A DNA stretch of 64,000 bases from Prauserella isguenensis (GTDB lineage: Bacteria; Actinomycetota; Actinomycetes; Mycobacteriales; Pseudonocardiaceae): NCBI RefSeq assembly GCF_014191605.1, contig NZ_JACHWU010000003.1, positions 719,995 to 783,994 on the forward strand. The letters run 5' to 3'. The position numbers and the translations under genes were made by a program. Below are positions 46,032-58,110 of this stretch, in pieces; position 1 is the first letter of the stretch; every line of letters starts with the position of its first letter. Under the pieces are notes generated by a model that saw nothing but the letters and a program-made list of their open reading frames with translations, did not search any database and was not told the DNA's origin.

Positions 46032-46487
46032 TCAGAACGGCACGCCGGACGGCGACTCCGGTGGCAGGTCGACCTCGAGGCCGGGGAACAACGCCGACAG
46101 TTCGGTGATCGTCTCCGGGACGGTGTCGTGCCGGACTCCGACCATGCCGGCCCCGACCGCGCCCCACACGTTGCCCGGCGCGTCGTCGACGAACACGCAC
46201 GCCTCCAGCGGCAGGCCGAGCCTCTCGGCGGTGAGCAGGAAGATCTCGGGTTCGGGTTTCATCACGCCGACCTCGCCGGAGAACACGAGATCGTCGAATC
46301 GCCCGTGCAGCCTGCGCCGGACGGATCCACCCCCGGCCGCGTTGGACAGCAGCGCGGTCCGCACGCCGTGGTCACGCGCGATGTCCACGAATTCCAGTAG
46401 GTTCTCGCCGCCGTTGTCGGTGAGCACGCCCGCGTAGTCGAGCACGAGCCCGTTCAGCGTGCGGCCGTCGTTGTCCGCTCCGGTCAC
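46032..46487 (-). CDS. HAD-superfamily hydrolase
   Basis: A 151-residue HAD-like phosphatase. The GTG at 46487 gives TGADNDGRTLNGLVLDYAGVLTDNGG, motif I (DYAGVL) in which Asp is the nucleophile and the second usual Asp is Ala, as in several subfamily I members. Motif II is ALLSNAAGG, motif III Lys in GVMKPEPEIF and motif IV FVDDAPGNVWGA. A frame open upstream to 46589 has no coding character. Its length is short, with a minimal cap. It could act on small phosphorylated metabolites; substrate unknown. It converges with the SpoU methyltransferase gene with only 36 bp between. Confidence 0.85.
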   Translation of the reverse strand: MTGADNDGRTLNGLVLDYAGVLTDNGGENLLEFVDIARDHGVRTALLSNAAGGGSVRRRLHGRFDDLVFSGEVGVMKPEPEIFLLTAERLGLPLEACVFVDDAPGNVWGAVGAGMVGVRHDTVPETITELSALFPGLEVDLPPESPSGVPF

Positions 46488-46660
46488 GCCTCCGAGCCTA
46501 ACCCGGCCACGCCCTAACCGATCGCAGCGACGTTCGCGGACATTTTCTTCAAATACATCAAACCGGGCTTTTTCGGAATCCGCGAACACGTCACGAACCT
46601 CTATTCATTAGCGGGCCACGACGGGCCCGCAGGAATTGCGAAGAACCACTCGGAGGGGAA

Positions 46661-47146
46661 ATGAGTACGACTACTCAGGCCGACCGGCCGCGCATTCAGC
46701 CACTCGGCGACTACGAACCGAACCGGCTCGCACCGGCTGATCGCGGGGTCGCTCGTTCGCTGCCCAACGCCGGATTTTCGGCCCTGTTGAGCGGAATACC
46801 GGATCAGCGCACCGGCAGCCGACCACGCAGGGACCTGTCGAAGAAACAGGTTGAACGCATACTCGGCGCGCTGTTGGAAGTCCACAGCGGACTGCGGGCG
46901 GTCACGCAGCTGACTCCGTGGCTGTCGCCGGAATTGGCCACACGAATGCGGGACGACAAACCGCACAATCGGCCGCGATACCGGTTGCAGTCCGCGCATC
47001 TGTGCCGGACGTCCGATGATTCCCTGGAAGTGGCCGCGACCACGTATGCGCGGTCGCGGACGCTGGCCGTGACGGCACGCTTCGAGCGCCGCGCCGGGCA
47101 ATGGCGGTGCACGCAGTTCGCGGTCCTCGACCCGCGGGCGGCCTGA
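46661..47146 (+). CDS. Rv3235 family protein
   Basis: A 161-residue basic protein from ATG 46661 (MSTTTQADRPRIQPLG) with aggggaa upstream. After a disordered N-terminal ~55 residues comes a conserved domain: RDLSKKQVERILGALLEVHSGLRAVTQLTPWLSPEL (about 57-92) and VAATTYARSRTLAVTARFERRAGQWRCTQFAVLDP at the C-terminus. I recognise this as the small actinobacterial family whose M. tuberculosis member (Rv3235) lies a few genes from secA1, as it does here. Function is unknown; a role linked to protein secretion is only suggested by the conserved neighbourhood. Convergent with secA across a terminator. Confidence 0.85.
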   Translation: MSTTTQADRPRIQPLGDYEPNRLAPADRGVARSLPNAGFSALLSGIPDQRTGSRPRRDLSKKQVERILGALLEVHSGLRAVTQLTPWLSPELATRMRDDKPHNRPRYRLQSAHLCRTSDDSLEVAATTYARSRTLAVTARFERRAGQWRCTQFAVLDPRAA

Positions 47147-47190
47147 CGCACCGGCCTCGGCGGAGTCGGCGAGACCCGCGCCGAAACACG

Positions 47191-47229
47191 AGCGGGGCCT
47201 GCCGGGAGTCGTTCCCGACAGGCCCCGCT
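47191..47229. terminator. Terminator hairpin between the Rv3235 family gene and secA
   Basis: Arms at 47191-47207 and 47213-47229 form a 17-bp stem with one mismatch and a 5-nt loop. It is about 45 bp after the plus-strand stop and 59 bp from the secA stop, so it can serve both convergent genes. Confidence 0.8.
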
Positions 47230-47287
47230 CGAGGCGCACATCACCGAGGTTCTGCCGCCCGCGCCCGACGCAGGCCGACCGTAGTTC

Positions 47288-50152
<2,865 letters not shown>

Positions 50153-50482
50153 CCGGGTCGACCTCGCTAGTTGGTTCGGTTTCTCGTGCGCCACCCCGGC
50201 CCGCGCCTGGGCAGCCGAGTCCGCCACGCGGCGGCCGGCGTTTCGCACACACCCGCGACCACGCAGCACTGCCCATCGTAGGGAATGCGCAGGCCCGTGC
50301 GCACACGGCTCGGCGTGCGAACACCCCCGGTGCGACGAAAGTCCCCTCCGAGCCTCACGCGGGCCTCACAGCCGCCTCACGCGGTGCGCGCACGGCCGGC
50401 CACCGGACCCCTGTTCGCACACAGCGGTGGCCCGCGCACACCTGGTGCACGCGGGCCACCGCGGGCGCACACGCCCGGCGGG
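50153..50482. other. 330-bp intergenic region between secA and hpf
   Basis: It holds the hpf terminator (11-bp perfect stem ggtggcccgcg/cgcgggccacc at 50426-50436/50450-50460) and the secA promoter region. No ORF with coding character and no RNA gene was recognised. DNA rich in gcgcacac repeats between 50290 and 50480 is noted. Confidence 0.6.
50426..50460 (-). terminator. Terminator of hpf
   Basis: Perfect 11-bp stem (50426-50436 with 50450-50460), loop of 13 nt containing cacctggtg, 22 bp beyond the hpf stop on the minus strand. Confidence 0.75.
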
Positions 50483-51214
50483 TCAGCCCAGCCGGATCAC
50501 GCCGTAGTCGAATCCCTTCCTGCGGTAGACGACGCTCGGCTTGCCGGCGTCGGCGTCGTTGAACAAATAGAAGTCGTGCCCGACGAGTTCCATCTCCGAG
50601 AGGGCCTCGTCGACCGTCATCGGTGCGGACGAGTGCTGCTTCTCGCGCACGATGCGACCGGGCTCGTGGTCGTCACCCGAGTCACCGCGGTCGCCGACCG
50701 TCATGTCCTCGAAACCGTCGTCGAGCCGCTGGGACGGCAGTCTGATGGCGCCGTCCGCGCTGACGGTGTCCGCTGCCGACGACATGGCGCGACCGTTGAC
50801 GGCCCCGGTCTCCGTGGGGGCCTCCATGACAGCGGTCGCGGTGCCGCCGGACCCTCCGTCGGACCCGCCCGCGGTGGCCTCCGCGACGGATTCCGGAACG
50901 CGCCGTCCGTAATGCACCTTTCTGCGATCGTGCGCGCGACGCATCCGGTTTTCGAGCTTACTCACCGCGGCGTCGAGCGCTGCGTAGAAATCGCCCGCGC
51001 TCGCTTCCGCCCGCATGGCAGGTCCCTTGCCCCGACCCGTGATTTCCACACGCTGGCAGTTCTTGGATTGGCGCCGATTGCGCTCGTGGAAAAGCTCCAC
51101 CTCGTAGCGGATGACTTTGCGGTCGTATCGTTCGAGCCGGTCCAGCTTCTCACTCACGTGCTGCCGGTAGTGCTCCGGGACCTCCACGTTGCGGCCCTTG
51201 ACGACGATATCCAT
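50483..51214 (-). CDS. hpf: Long-form ribosome hibernation-promoting factor
   Basis: A 243-residue long HPF that pairs 70S ribosomes into inactive 100S dimers and stops decay during stationary phase. The ATG at 51214 follows gggagg. The N-terminal domain (1-~105) starts MDIVVKGRNVEVPEHYRQHVSEKLDRLERYD and has basic helices; the variable Gly/Ala/Thr-rich linker spans about 106-185; the C-terminal dimerisation domain ends with MELVGHDFYLFNDADAGKPSVVYRRKGFDYGVIRLG (about 207-243). The length fits actinobacterial long HPF/MPY. It is upstream of secA in the same order as Rv3241c-Rv3240c. Stress regulation is expected; no specific promoter is claimed. Confidence 0.96.
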   Translation of the reverse strand: MDIVVKGRNVEVPEHYRQHVSEKLDRLERYDRKVIRYEVELFHERNRRQSKNCQRVEITGRGKGPAMRAEASAGDFYAALDAAVSKLENRMRRAHDRRKVHYGRRVPESVAEATAGGSDGGSGGTATAVMEAPTETGAVNGRAMSSAADTVSADGAIRLPSQRLDDGFEDMTVGDRGDSGDDHEPGRIVREKQHSSAPMTVDEALSEMELVGHDFYLFNDADAGKPSVVYRRKGFDYGVIRLG

Positions 51215-51679
51215 ACGCGACCTCCCTCGCAGAAAGCGAGTCCATTGCGGCGAACACCGGCACCGGGGAGAAATCGATCATGTGCCATTCATCGGGCAGA
51301 CTGATCAATTTCGGGGATTTCAGCTTTCCGCCGGCGCCAGGGACATTTACTGGCCACCTCCCTGTTGCCGGGAATTGCTGTTAGCGGTGCACATTAGCCC
51401 GGTTCCGCCTCGGAGAGAAGCCCCCGGTGCGGGGGACGTCGGACGGTGAGTCGTGGTCACGTTCCGAAGCCGCGAACCGGCATGCAACCCCTCGTCGGGA
51501 CTCGATCGGAGCAACATCGGGATGAACGGAACCCGACCGGCACACAACGAGCGCGTGAGCGCCTGGCGGACGGTGACGGGCCGGTTGCTCATACCGGGAC
51601 AACGAACAGCCGCCGGACGCAGTTCCAAGCCACCCGTTCGAGCGAGGCCCGTGCGGTGAGCGGTGGCGGCAGCTCGCGG
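51215..51679. other. 465-bp gene-free region between hpf and comF
   Basis: The stretch 51240-51400 is less GC-rich than the surroundings and probably holds the hpf promoter. Short open frames (for example minus 51347-51628) show no RBS or recognisable domain. No RNA gene was found. Confidence 0.55.
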
Positions 51680-52387
51680 TCAGGCGGCCGTCAGGGTGAG
51701 CGCGGACCGTGGCTCGAGCCCGGCCTGCTGCAGCGCGGCCCGACCTGCGGCAAGGGTCGCGCCGGTGGTCACGACGTCGTCGAGCAGCACCACGGGCACT
51801 CCGGGCGGCGGCGCCCCCGCGGGTGCGATGCGTAGCCTGCCCGCGAGGTTCGCGCTGCGCTGGGTGCGGTCGAGGCCGACGGCGTCCCGCGCGCCCGCGT
51901 CCAGTCGCAGCGCGGGTGCCACCGCGGCGGGCGTACCCGCCTCGCTCAGCGCCGCCGCGCACGCCCGGGCGAGCGCGAGCACGTGCGAACCGCCGCGAGC
52001 CCTGGCGGCACTCGGCCGGGAGGGAACCGGGACCAGCCACCAGGTTCCCGCCGCGTCGCGCCTCGCCGCCGGCAGCCGCGGCACGGCGGCGGCCAGTGCC
52101 CTTCCCAACGGGCGCGTCAGACCGCGTCTGCCGCGTTCCTTGTGCGCCACGACGAGCGTTCTGGCGACGTCGGCGTGACGTGCGAGGGCGTAGGTCGGCT
52201 CGTCCGGCCCGCCCACCGCGACCGACCACGGCTCGCCGAAGGCCGCCAGACACGACCGGCAGCACGCCCGGCCGGGCGCGTCACAGCCCGCGCAGTGTTC
52301 CGGCAACACCAGGTCCAGCAGTGCGGCGGCACCTGCGGCCATCCCCAGTTTCGTCACGTCCGACAGCATCCCGTCCGACCCCGACAT
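51680..52387 (-). CDS. ComF family phosphoribosyltransferase-like protein
   Basis: A 235-residue ComF family protein. The N-terminal zinc-finger segment is CAGCDAPGRACCRSCL (about residues 33-48); the phosphoribosyl-pyrophosphate motif near the C-terminus is VVLLDDVVTTGAT (about 195-207). In Gram-positive competence systems ComFC works with a DNA helicase to bring single-stranded DNA into the cell, but in actinobacteria the role is not established. The start at ATG 52387 is preceded by gag; an ATG at 52369 is an alternative. It is downstream of lpqB on the same strand, 45 bp away, and may be in its operon (Rv3242c order). Confidence 0.88.
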   Translation of the reverse strand: MSGSDGMLSDVTKLGMAAGAAALLDLVLPEHCAGCDAPGRACCRSCLAAFGEPWSVAVGGPDEPTYALARHADVARTLVVAHKERGRRGLTRPLGRALAAAVPRLPAARRDAAGTWWLVPVPSRPSAARARGGSHVLALARACAAALSEAGTPAAVAPALRLDAGARDAVGLDRTQRSANLAGRLRIAPAGAPPPGVPVVLLDDVVTTGATLAAGRAALQQAGLEPRSALTLTAA

Positions 52388-52432
52388 TCTCCGAGCCGGC
52401 GGTTCCGGCGGTCGCCGCGGTGCCGGCGGACG

Positions 52433-54415
52433 TCAGCCGGGATAGAACGGCACGGCCGAGGAACCGCGCTGGTCGTGCGGGCGCCACACGTCGCCGAGGT
52501 CGCTCGCCGTCCACAGCCCTGTCGCGTCGGCGACCACCGTGGGCCTGCCGGGCGCTGCGGTGATCCCGCGCATGGGCGCGATGAGGTTCGAGCTGTTGAA
52601 CTGATCGATCCGTAGCCCGTCGAGCGGCACGCGCACGACCGGACTCGACTCCGACTGTGTGGCGACCGCCAGGGCGTCCTGCCCCGTCCAGTCCAGCGCG
52701 ACCGCGTCGTCGAGCTCGTCACCCTGCAGCACCCGCGGCGCACGCAGGGCCACCGAGGCGCGACTGTCGTCGTCTCGCACCACCGCCGCGACGACGACCT
52801 TGCCGCCGATGACCATCGCCGCGCGGGTGCCGTCCCGCGACAACCGCAGGGCGTCGATGTTGCCGATCGGGTTGATCTCGGACGAGTTGACCGACTGTGT
52901 CACCCACCGGCCCTCGGCGTCGGTGACGACCTGCACCACGCGGTCCCCGCCGACGACCGTCCACACCTCGCGCGACTGTTCGCTGCGGGAGGTCGCGGGC
53001 ACCCACGTCGGCCGCGTCATGCTGCTGGCGTCCAGGTCCACGGCCTGGCCCTGCTCGCCGTACGGCCCGACCCGCAGCCGCACGCCCTGCCGTGCCCGTT
53101 CGACGACCGCCAACTGGTCGCCGCCGAGCGACTGGGCCGCGCTCCGCACGTTCCGTCTCGACCCGGCGGGTCCTGGGATCGGCTGGCCGTTGCCGAGGGA
53201 CAACACCCGGCCGTCGGCGACCATGAGTCCGGGAAGGTCGGAACTCGGCGTCGCCGCGGCCTGGTAGGACGGCAGTTCACCGGGCCGCCAGTCGCGGTGG
53301 CCCTGCACCAGTGCGCTGCCGTTGGACAGCAGCCGGACCCGGCTCGTCGTCACCGTCTGCAGTGACCGCACGACCTGGGCCGCGATGAGTTCCTTGTCGT
53401 GGCCGCTGCGGTCGGCGACGCCGGTGAGCGGCACGGCCAGTGCGCCGTCCCGGGTGGTCGTCACATTCGTTTCGAGCGAGGCGTTCTCGCCCAGCGGGTT
53501 GCGCACCGCCCCGGTCAGTCCGTCCGACGGGCCCGCCAGCAGCAGGTCGACGACCCGGGCGGGCAGCCCGGACTGCGGACTGGCCACGACGTAGCGCAGA
53601 TCGGGCACCAGCACGTTCGACTCCGGTGCGAAGAAGTAGACCGGCACACGGAAGTAGGTCTCGTCGAAGTCCGACATCGTGACCAGCACGCTCTGCGGCG
53701 GGTCCACGATGCGCCACTCGCCGTTCTCCTTGCGCAGGCGCACGTTCTGCTCGACGGCGTCGTCGGCGGGGATGAAGGAGCTGTCGGCCGCCAACCTGCC
53801 GACGTGCCCGCCGCGGACCGTGACGATCTGTTCGTCCGGCGCCTTCGACGCGGTCGCACCGTCCGAGGCCGCACCGTCCGGCACGGTGGGCGAGGGCCCC
53901 GTCGCCGACCCCGTCTCCTGCGCGGGTGTGGCCGGGGGTGCCTGCTCCGCGCCCGCGTCGTCACCCGGGGATCCGGTCCGGGTCTCGTCGCCGTTGCCGC
54001 GCTCGTCCCGGCGTTCGCCGGGTTCGCTGTCGGGACTGCTCGTGGCGGGCGCCCGCGACCCGTCCGCGGCGGCGAAGACGGTGCTGAACTCGTCCTCGAT
54101 CACGGCGACCGACTGGTCGGGCTGCCACTCCTTGCGGGCCCGCTGCGACAGATAGGCGCGGGCGGCCGCGTAGTCGCTGGCGGGCTCGGCGCTGGCCTCC
54201 ACGAACTCCCGCACGACCGACAGCGGGTCCAGTCCCGGCGCGGGTTCGGGTACGGCCTCGGTCTGCTGTCCCCGCTGCTGCTGGGGCAGCGCCTCGGGCT
54301 GCGATTCGGCCGGGATCGCGGCGCAGCCGCTCGCCACCAGGGCGGCCAGCCCCAGTGCGGCCCACGCACGCATCCGACGGAGGCGCGTAGGGCCGCGCGA
54401 ATGCTGTGTCGTCAC
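52433..54415 (-). CDS. lpqB: Lipoprotein LpqB (MtrAB accessory)
   Basis: A 660-residue lipoprotein. The GTG at 54415 overlaps the mtrB stop (GTGA). Lipobox VASGC (Cys31) marks the start of the mature protein. A disordered Glu/Pro/Ala/Thr-rich region (about 110-185) follows. A GerMN domain includes VPDLRYVVASPQSGLPARVVDLLLAGPSDGL (about 275-305), then a beta-propeller-like C-terminal half with several WxxG segments. In mycobacteria LpqB binds the extracellular domain of MtrB and tunes the kinase. The layout mtrA-mtrB-lpqB is universal in the phylum. No catalytic residues are known for it. Confidence 0.95.
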   Translation of the reverse strand: MTTQHSRGPTRLRRMRAWAALGLAALVASGCAAIPAESQPEALPQQQRGQQTEAVPEPAPGLDPLSVVREFVEASAEPASDYAAARAYLSQRARKEWQPDQSVAVIEDEFSTVFAAADGSRAPATSSPDSEPGERRDERGNGDETRTGSPGDDAGAEQAPPATPAQETGSATGPSPTVPDGAASDGATASKAPDEQIVTVRGGHVGRLAADSSFIPADDAVEQNVRLRKENGEWRIVDPPQSVLVTMSDFDETYFRVPVYFFAPESNVLVPDLRYVVASPQSGLPARVVDLLLAGPSDGLTGAVRNPLGENASLETNVTTTRDGALAVPLTGVADRSGHDKELIAAQVVRSLQTVTTSRVRLLSNGSALVQGHRDWRPGELPSYQAAATPSSDLPGLMVADGRVLSLGNGQPIPGPAGSRRNVRSAAQSLGGDQLAVVERARQGVRLRVGPYGEQGQAVDLDASSMTRPTWVPATSRSEQSREVWTVVGGDRVVQVVTDAEGRWVTQSVNSSEINPIGNIDALRLSRDGTRAAMVIGGKVVVAAVVRDDDSRASVALRAPRVLQGDELDDAVALDWTGQDALAVATQSESSPVVRVPLDGLRIDQFNSSNLIAPMRGITAAPGRPTVVADATGLWTASDLGDVWRPHDQRGSSAVPFYPG

Positions 54416-56211
54416 ACCGTCTCCCCTGGTTGCACGTCGGGCCGGACGTCGCGGTCACCGTCGACGCCTGCGGTCGGGCCCACGTCCTCGGGCGGCAAGG
54501 GCAGCGGGTTCGCGGCGTACGATCCGCCGACCTTGCGCGGAAGCGTGAGGCGGAAGCACGACCCGCGGTCCGGCTCGCCCCACGCGTCGAGTGTGCCACC
54601 GTGCAGGCGCGCGTCCTCCTGGCTGATCGCCAGACCCAGTCCCGTGCCACCGGTCCGCCGGTTCCGCGACGGGTCGGCGCGCCAGAAGCGGTTGAACACG
54701 AGCTCGGACTCGCCGGGACGCAGGCCGATGCCCTGGTCGCGGATCGTGATCGCCACGGCCCCGGGCCACTCGTCCGCTGCACCGGACGTTCCACCGGGGA
54801 CGGCGCCGGACGTGCCGTCGGCCACTGGGGTGGCCACGCCCGCGTGCTCGCCCGCGGCCTCCCCGACCGGCGGCGTTTCCCGCTCCGTGGAGGCGAGGCG
54901 CACGTGCACCGGCCTGCCCTCACCGTGGTCGAGGGCGTTGGCCAGCAGGTTCCGCAGGATGCGTTCGATACGCCGGGCGTCCACCTCGGCCTCGACCGGC
55001 CCGTCCGGCAGGTCGACCTCGATGGCGCTGCCCATCGACTCCGCGAGTCCGCTCACCTGTTCCACGGCGCGCTCGACGATCGGCCGGACGTCGGCGACCT
55101 CCGACGACAGCTCCTCGACACCGGCATCGAGCCGGGAGATCTCCAGCAGGTCGGCCAGCAGCTGTTCGAACCGGTCGAGCTCGTCGGTCAGCAGCTCGGT
55201 CGACCGGGCCAACCCCGCTGGGAACTGCTCGCGCGAGGCGTGCAGCACATCGGCGGCCATGCGGACCGTGGTCAGCGGCGTCCGCAGCTCGTGCGAGACG
55301 TCCGAGGTGAACCGCCGCTGCAGTTCGCCGAACTCCTCGAGCTGCCGGATCTGCCGCTGGATGCTGGCCGCCATCTCGTTGTAGGCGACGGCCAGTTTCG
55401 CCAGATCGTCCTCACCGACGACTTCGAGCCTGCGGTCCAGCTCACCGTGTGCGAACTGCTCCGCCGCACCCGCAGCCCGCCGCACGGGCTGGACGACCTG
55501 CCGCACGACGATGTTGGTGATGCCGGCCAACAGTGCCAGGAGCGCGAAGCTGCCCACGACCAGCGTGTTCTGCACCGTCGCGACCGTGTTCTGCTCCGAG
55601 GTGAGCGGGAACAGCAGGTAGACCTGCAACGGCCGGGTGGTCGTCGTGATCGGGGCGCCGATCGCGAGGTAGGTCGTGCCGTCGGCGGTGTGGAACTCCT
55701 TGGCGGGCGTGTTGTTCTCGACGAACCCGCGCAACCGGCCCGAGACCTTGTCGTACGGCCCCGCGAACACCGTGCGACTCGCGGGCCGCTCCGGATCCCC
55801 CGCGGCGAGCACCGGTTCGAACGTGCCCGCGGCCGAACTGGCCGCGTCCTGCGCCGCGACCGAACTGGTGGTGATCCGGTTGACCGCGTTCGTGAGCCGT
55901 TCGCGCAGGGCGTCATCCTGACCCGCGTCGCCGACGAGCTCACTCTCGACCGTGCGCACCACCGCGTCGAGCTGCGCGGTCGCCGCCTCCTCCTTGGTGG
56001 TCATGAGCCGGTCGGTGATCTGGTTCTGCAGCACCATGCCGAGCACGAACACGACCGCGGCCGACATCGCCAACGTCGACACCGTGACGCGGAACTGCAA
56101 CGAATGGCGCCACAGCTCGCCGAACGCGGTGCTCTTCCGCCGCCCGAACGCCGCGACGCGGCGGGCCAGCCCCAGCAGCAGTCCGCCGAGGCCGCTCAGG
56201 CGATCTCTCAT
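54412..56211 (-). CDS. mtrB: Sensor histidine kinase MtrB
   Basis: A 599-residue membrane kinase. From ATG 56211 (MRDRLSGLGG): TM1 about 41-63, a large extracellular sensor (about 65-205), TM2 about 216-236, HAMP (about 238-290), HisKA with His307 in FTSDVSHELRTPL, and HATPase with N box ILRNLLANALDHGEG and G boxes DQGIGL and GTGLGLAIS. An insertion of about 35 Gly/Ala/Thr residues (VGEAAGEHAGVATPVADGT and neighbours) sits between the N box and D box; its length is unusual. It phosphorylates MtrA and controls cell-wall and division genes, in response to osmotic or other envelope signals. The gene starts 7 bp after mtrA and overlaps lpqB. Confidence 0.96.
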   Translation of the reverse strand: MRDRLSGLGGLLLGLARRVAAFGRRKSTAFGELWRHSLQFRVTVSTLAMSAAVVFVLGMVLQNQITDRLMTTKEEAATAQLDAVVRTVESELVGDAGQDDALRERLTNAVNRITTSSVAAQDAASSAAGTFEPVLAAGDPERPASRTVFAGPYDKVSGRLRGFVENNTPAKEFHTADGTTYLAIGAPITTTTRPLQVYLLFPLTSEQNTVATVQNTLVVGSFALLALLAGITNIVVRQVVQPVRRAAGAAEQFAHGELDRRLEVVGEDDLAKLAVAYNEMAASIQRQIRQLEEFGELQRRFTSDVSHELRTPLTTVRMAADVLHASREQFPAGLARSTELLTDELDRFEQLLADLLEISRLDAGVEELSSEVADVRPIVERAVEQVSGLAESMGSAIEVDLPDGPVEAEVDARRIERILRNLLANALDHGEGRPVHVRLASTERETPPVGEAAGEHAGVATPVADGTSGAVPGGTSGAADEWPGAVAITIRDQGIGLRPGESELVFNRFWRADPSRNRRTGGTGLGLAISQEDARLHGGTLDAWGEPDRGSCFRLTLPRKVGGSYAANPLPLPPEDVGPTAGVDGDRDVRPDVQPGETV

Positions 56212-56218
56212 GAGCCGA

Positions 56219-56896
56219 TTATGGTGGGCCCGCCTTGTAGCCCACACCGCGCACGGTCAGCACGACCTCGGGGTGTTCAGGGTCGCGCTCCACCTTCGAC
56301 CGCAGGCGCTGCACGTGGACGTTGACGAGCCGCGTGTCCGCCGCGTGCCGGTAGCCCCACACCTGCTCGAGCAGCACCTCGCGGGTGAACACCTGCCTCG
56401 GCTTGCGGGCCAGCGCCACGAGCAGGTCGAACTCCAGCGGGGTCAGCGAGATCGGTTCTCCCCCGCGGGTCACCTGGTGGCCGGGAACGTCGATGGTGAG
56501 GTCCCCGATGACCAGCGACTCGGCGGGCTCGCCGTCGTTGTGACGCAGCCGGGCGCGCACGCGCGCGACGAGTTCCTTCGGCTTGAACGGCTTGACGACG
56601 TAGTCGTCGGCGCCGGATTCGAGGCCCAGCACGATGTCGACCGTGTCGCTCTTGGCCGTGAGCATGACGACCGGGACACCCGATTCGGCCCGGATGGCCT
56701 TGCAGACGTCGATGCCGTTCATCCCCGGCAGCATGAGGTCGAGCAGCACCAGGTCGGGCTTCATCTCGCGGAACGCCGACAGCGCGCGGGAACCGTCGGA
56801 GACCACCGCGGTCTCGAAGCCCTCGCCGCGCAGCACGATGGTCAGCATCTCCGCGAGAGCGGGGTCGTCGTCGACGACCAGCACACGTGCCTTCAT
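56219..56896 (-). CDS. mtrA: Response regulator MtrA
   Basis: A 225-residue OmpR/PhoB-type regulator. The ATG at 56896 starts MKARVLVVDDDPALAEML. The receiver domain has Asp53 (LLDLMLPGMNG), Asp9/Asp10/Asp11, Thr in MLTAKS and Lys in VKPFKPKELVARVRARLRH. The winged-helix effector (about 130-225) contains EFDLLVALARKPRQVFTREVLLEQVWGY. It binds direct repeats at promoters of cell-wall hydrolases and the replication origin in mycobacteria and is often essential. An upstream in-frame extension to 57001 is rejected because MKARVLVVDDD is the conserved start. It heads the mtrA-mtrB-lpqB operon. Confidence 0.97.
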   Translation of the reverse strand: MKARVLVVDDDPALAEMLTIVLRGEGFETAVVSDGSRALSAFREMKPDLVLLDLMLPGMNGIDVCKAIRAESGVPVVMLTAKSDTVDIVLGLESGADDYVVKPFKPKELVARVRARLRHNDGEPAESLVIGDLTIDVPGHQVTRGGEPISLTPLEFDLLVALARKPRQVFTREVLLEQVWGYRHAADTRLVNVHVQRLRSKVERDPEHPEVVLTVRGVGYKAGPP

Positions 56897-57114
56897 GGCC
56901 CACATATTCGCACTGCGCTCACCGGCGACTGCGGGAGACCCTGGTTCGGCGTGTCCGAGTCGGTCGACAACTGGTCCGAACGGAGTAACGGTATGAACCA
57001 CAGGGGTGTCGGACGATTACTCGCGCGAGCGGCTGCGCGAGCGTTGATAAGGTGATAACTCACATCTACCGCTAAAGGGGCGATTCTCGCCGATACAGGA
57101 GTTACTGTTGCGTT

Positions 57115-58026
57115 ATGCGGAACTCCGACGCTGCCTCCCCCGCCGCCCGGAACTCTCACGGCATTCCGCAGGGCATCGGCGGTCCTGCCGGGGCCGGCCT
57201 CACGCCCGAACCCGCCCCGGAGCACGGTCCGGCCGAGGATACCGCGGAGCGCGCTACGGCCGACGAACCGAGGAGTCCGGTGCAGTCCGTCGACCGCGCG
57301 GTGAGCATCCTCGAGCACCTCGCCAAGGACGGCGAGGCGGGCATCACCGAGATCGCCGACGAACTGGGCGTGCACAAGTCCACCGCGTCGCGACTCGTAT
57401 CCGCCCTGGAGATGCGTAATCTCGTCGAGCAGGTCAGCGACCGCGGCAAGTACCAGATCGGGCTGGGGATCGTCCGGCTCGCCGGCGCCGCGACCGGCCG
57501 GATGGACCTGGCGAAGCTGGGCAACCAGACCTGTCAGGGGCTCGCCGACTCGCTCGGCGAGACGGTCAACATCGCGGTCGCCGACGGCGGCATCGCGATC
57601 AACATCAGCCAGGCCGTCGGGTCGGCGTCGATCACGGCACAGAACTGGACGGGCAGGCGCACACCGCTGCACGCCACGTCCAGCGGCAAGGTGCTGCTGG
57701 CGTACATGCCGCCCGCGCAGCGGCGCGAGATGCTTCGCGACCGGCTCGAGGAGTACACGCCCCGCACCACGACCGCCCCCGACGAGCTGACCGCCGAGCT
57801 CAGCCGTATCGCCGACGACGGTTTCGCCGCGTGCTTCGAGGAGTTCGAGCTCGGGTTGCACGCCGTGGCGGTGCCGATCCACGGCGACGGCGGCTCGGTC
57901 ATCGCGGCGATGAGCGCCTCCGGCCCGTCGTACCGGCTGTCCCGCCAGCGCATCCGGCAGATCATCGGCCCGATGCGCGACGCGGCGATGGAGCTGTCGG
58001 GCCAGCTCGGCCACTTCCCGACGTGA
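57115..58026 (+). CDS. IclR-family transcriptional regulator
   Basis: A 303-residue regulator from ATG 57115. Residues 1-55 are a disordered, Ala/Pro/Glu-rich arm. The winged HTH (about 56-115) is VQSVDRAVSILEHLAKDGEAGITEIADELGVHKSTASRLVSALE; the C-terminal effector domain (about 135-300) contains TSSGKVLLAYMP and EFELGLHAVAVPIHGDGGSV, where IclR proteins bind small acids. It is divergent from mtrA and convergent with the PFK gene, from which it is separated by a terminator. Regulation of the neighbouring RuMP cluster is possible on position, but no operator was identified. The last residues ELSGQLGHFPT are not family-specific. Confidence 0.93.
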   Translation: MRNSDAASPAARNSHGIPQGIGGPAGAGLTPEPAPEHGPAEDTAERATADEPRSPVQSVDRAVSILEHLAKDGEAGITEIADELGVHKSTASRLVSALEMRNLVEQVSDRGKYQIGLGIVRLAGAATGRMDLAKLGNQTCQGLADSLGETVNIAVADGGIAINISQAVGSASITAQNWTGRRTPLHATSSGKVLLAYMPPAQRREMLRDRLEEYTPRTTTAPDELTAELSRIADDGFAACFEEFELGLHAVAVPIHGDGGSVIAAMSASGPSYRLSRQRIRQIIGPMRDAAMELSGQLGHFPT

Positions 58027-58067
58027 CACGCCGCGCCTCCTCGGCCCGGCACCGTCACGGGTCGGGC

Positions 58068-58099
58068 GCGGGCCACCGCTGACGACAGTGGTGGCCCGC
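58068..58099. terminator. Terminator hairpin between the IclR gene and pfk
   Basis: Arms gcgggccaccgct (58068-58080) and agtggtggcccgc (58087-58099) pair over 13 positions with one wobble and a 6-nt loop. It separates the two convergent genes and probably serves both. Confidence 0.8.
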
Positions 58100-58110
58100 G
58101 CCTGCCGGAC

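Noticed and set aside
51347..51628. 93-residue minus-strand frame upstream of hpf
   Set aside because: No RBS, no recognisable domain, and it covers the probable hpf promoter region.
54406..56325. 639-residue plus-strand frame opposite mtrB
   Set aside because: Shadow frame; mtrB has all kinase motifs.
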